DNA of 39,987 nucleotides. Source: an uncultured Candidatus Melainabacteria bacterium. GTDB lineage: Bacteria; Cyanobacteriota; Vampirovibrionia; Gastranaerophilales; Gastranaerophilaceae. Under the pieces are notes generated by a model that was given only the letters and a program-made list of their open reading frames with translations, ran no database searches and was not told the origin of the DNA. Of the stretch, positions 39,958-39,987 are shown in pieces. Made by a program: the position numbers and the translations under genes. The stretch covers positions 1-39,987 of the forward strand of contig CANOTP010000011.1 in assembly GCA_947570135.1 (NCBI GenBank), read 5' to 3'. Positions within the stretch are counted from its first letter, which is position 1; each line of letters opens with the position of its first letter.

Positions 39958-39987
39958 TCATTCTTCGCCTACGATATCGGCATCATC
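39958..39987 (-). CDS. possible C-terminus of a leftward gene (partial)
   Basis: Read on the minus strand from the window edge, nine codons encode DDADIVGEE and then TGA (39958-39960). An acidic ending followed by a hairpin would suit the end of a gene that lies mostly right of the window. Thirty bases are too few to name it, and chance is not excluded. Confidence 0.25.
   Translation of the reverse strand, partial: DDADIVGEE

Overview
The window looks like a chromosome segment of an uncultured, AT-rich, strictly anaerobic gut bacterium with an integrated mobile element at its left end. My best guess is a non-photosynthetic cyanobacterial relative of the Gastranaerophilales/Melainabacteria type. 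This is an inference from the low GC content, the anaerobic enzyme HydE and the style of the proteins. No gene here is a decisive taxonomic marker; fusA or pgk would settle it by search.

Region 1 (1-7019) is the right-hand part of an integrated element. It carries an excisionase-like HTH protein, an unknown small protein, a putative HUH replication protein, a 540-base non-coding stretch with repeats, a serine recombinase translationally coupled to a tyrosine integrase, and a 1074-residue membrane KAP-type P-loop NTPase as cargo. It ends in the 3' half of an initiator tRNA (6975-7019), the likely attachment site; the other boundary lies left of the window.

Region 2 (7060-19100) holds an aminotransferase-acetyltransferase fusion, a lysine-rich helical protein and a kinase-like protein. 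Two divergent operons follow. The leftward one encodes an ankyrin protein, an Asp-repeat protein, a zinc metalloprotease and an unknown. The rightward one encodes an AAA+ ATPase, a membrane-anchored protein and an ATPase-like protein that has lost its Walker A motif. Most of these proteins share a short N-terminal tag: a polar leader of about 5-60 residues, then a hydrophobic-x-Phe-x-Gly/Ser/Ala core. Thirteen proteins in the window carry it. Transcription units that start with a tagged gene share a TAGCAA element 36-55 nt (or slightly more) before the start codon, about 17 nt ahead of a -10-like box. I know of no description of this tag/promoter pair, and I regard it as the most interesting signal here.

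Region 3 (19097-26514) holds hydE, a small unknown gene, an envelope-type operon (vWA protein, FHA-like multi-pass protein, TonB-C-like protein, TPR-glycosyltransferase), a secreted protein, a zinc-ribbon membrane protein and tRNA-Thr(CGU).

Region 4 (26515-39987) holds a decayed gene, a tagged acidic protein, pgk, another tagged protein, spmA/spmB-like genes, a zinc-ribbon protein, a further tagged protein, a coiled-coil protein, fusA, an M20 peptidase, a tagged GH77 glucanotransferase, an acyl-CoA synthetase-like ligase, tRNA-Pro(CGG), a nested inverted repeat and possibly the last codons of a leftward gene.
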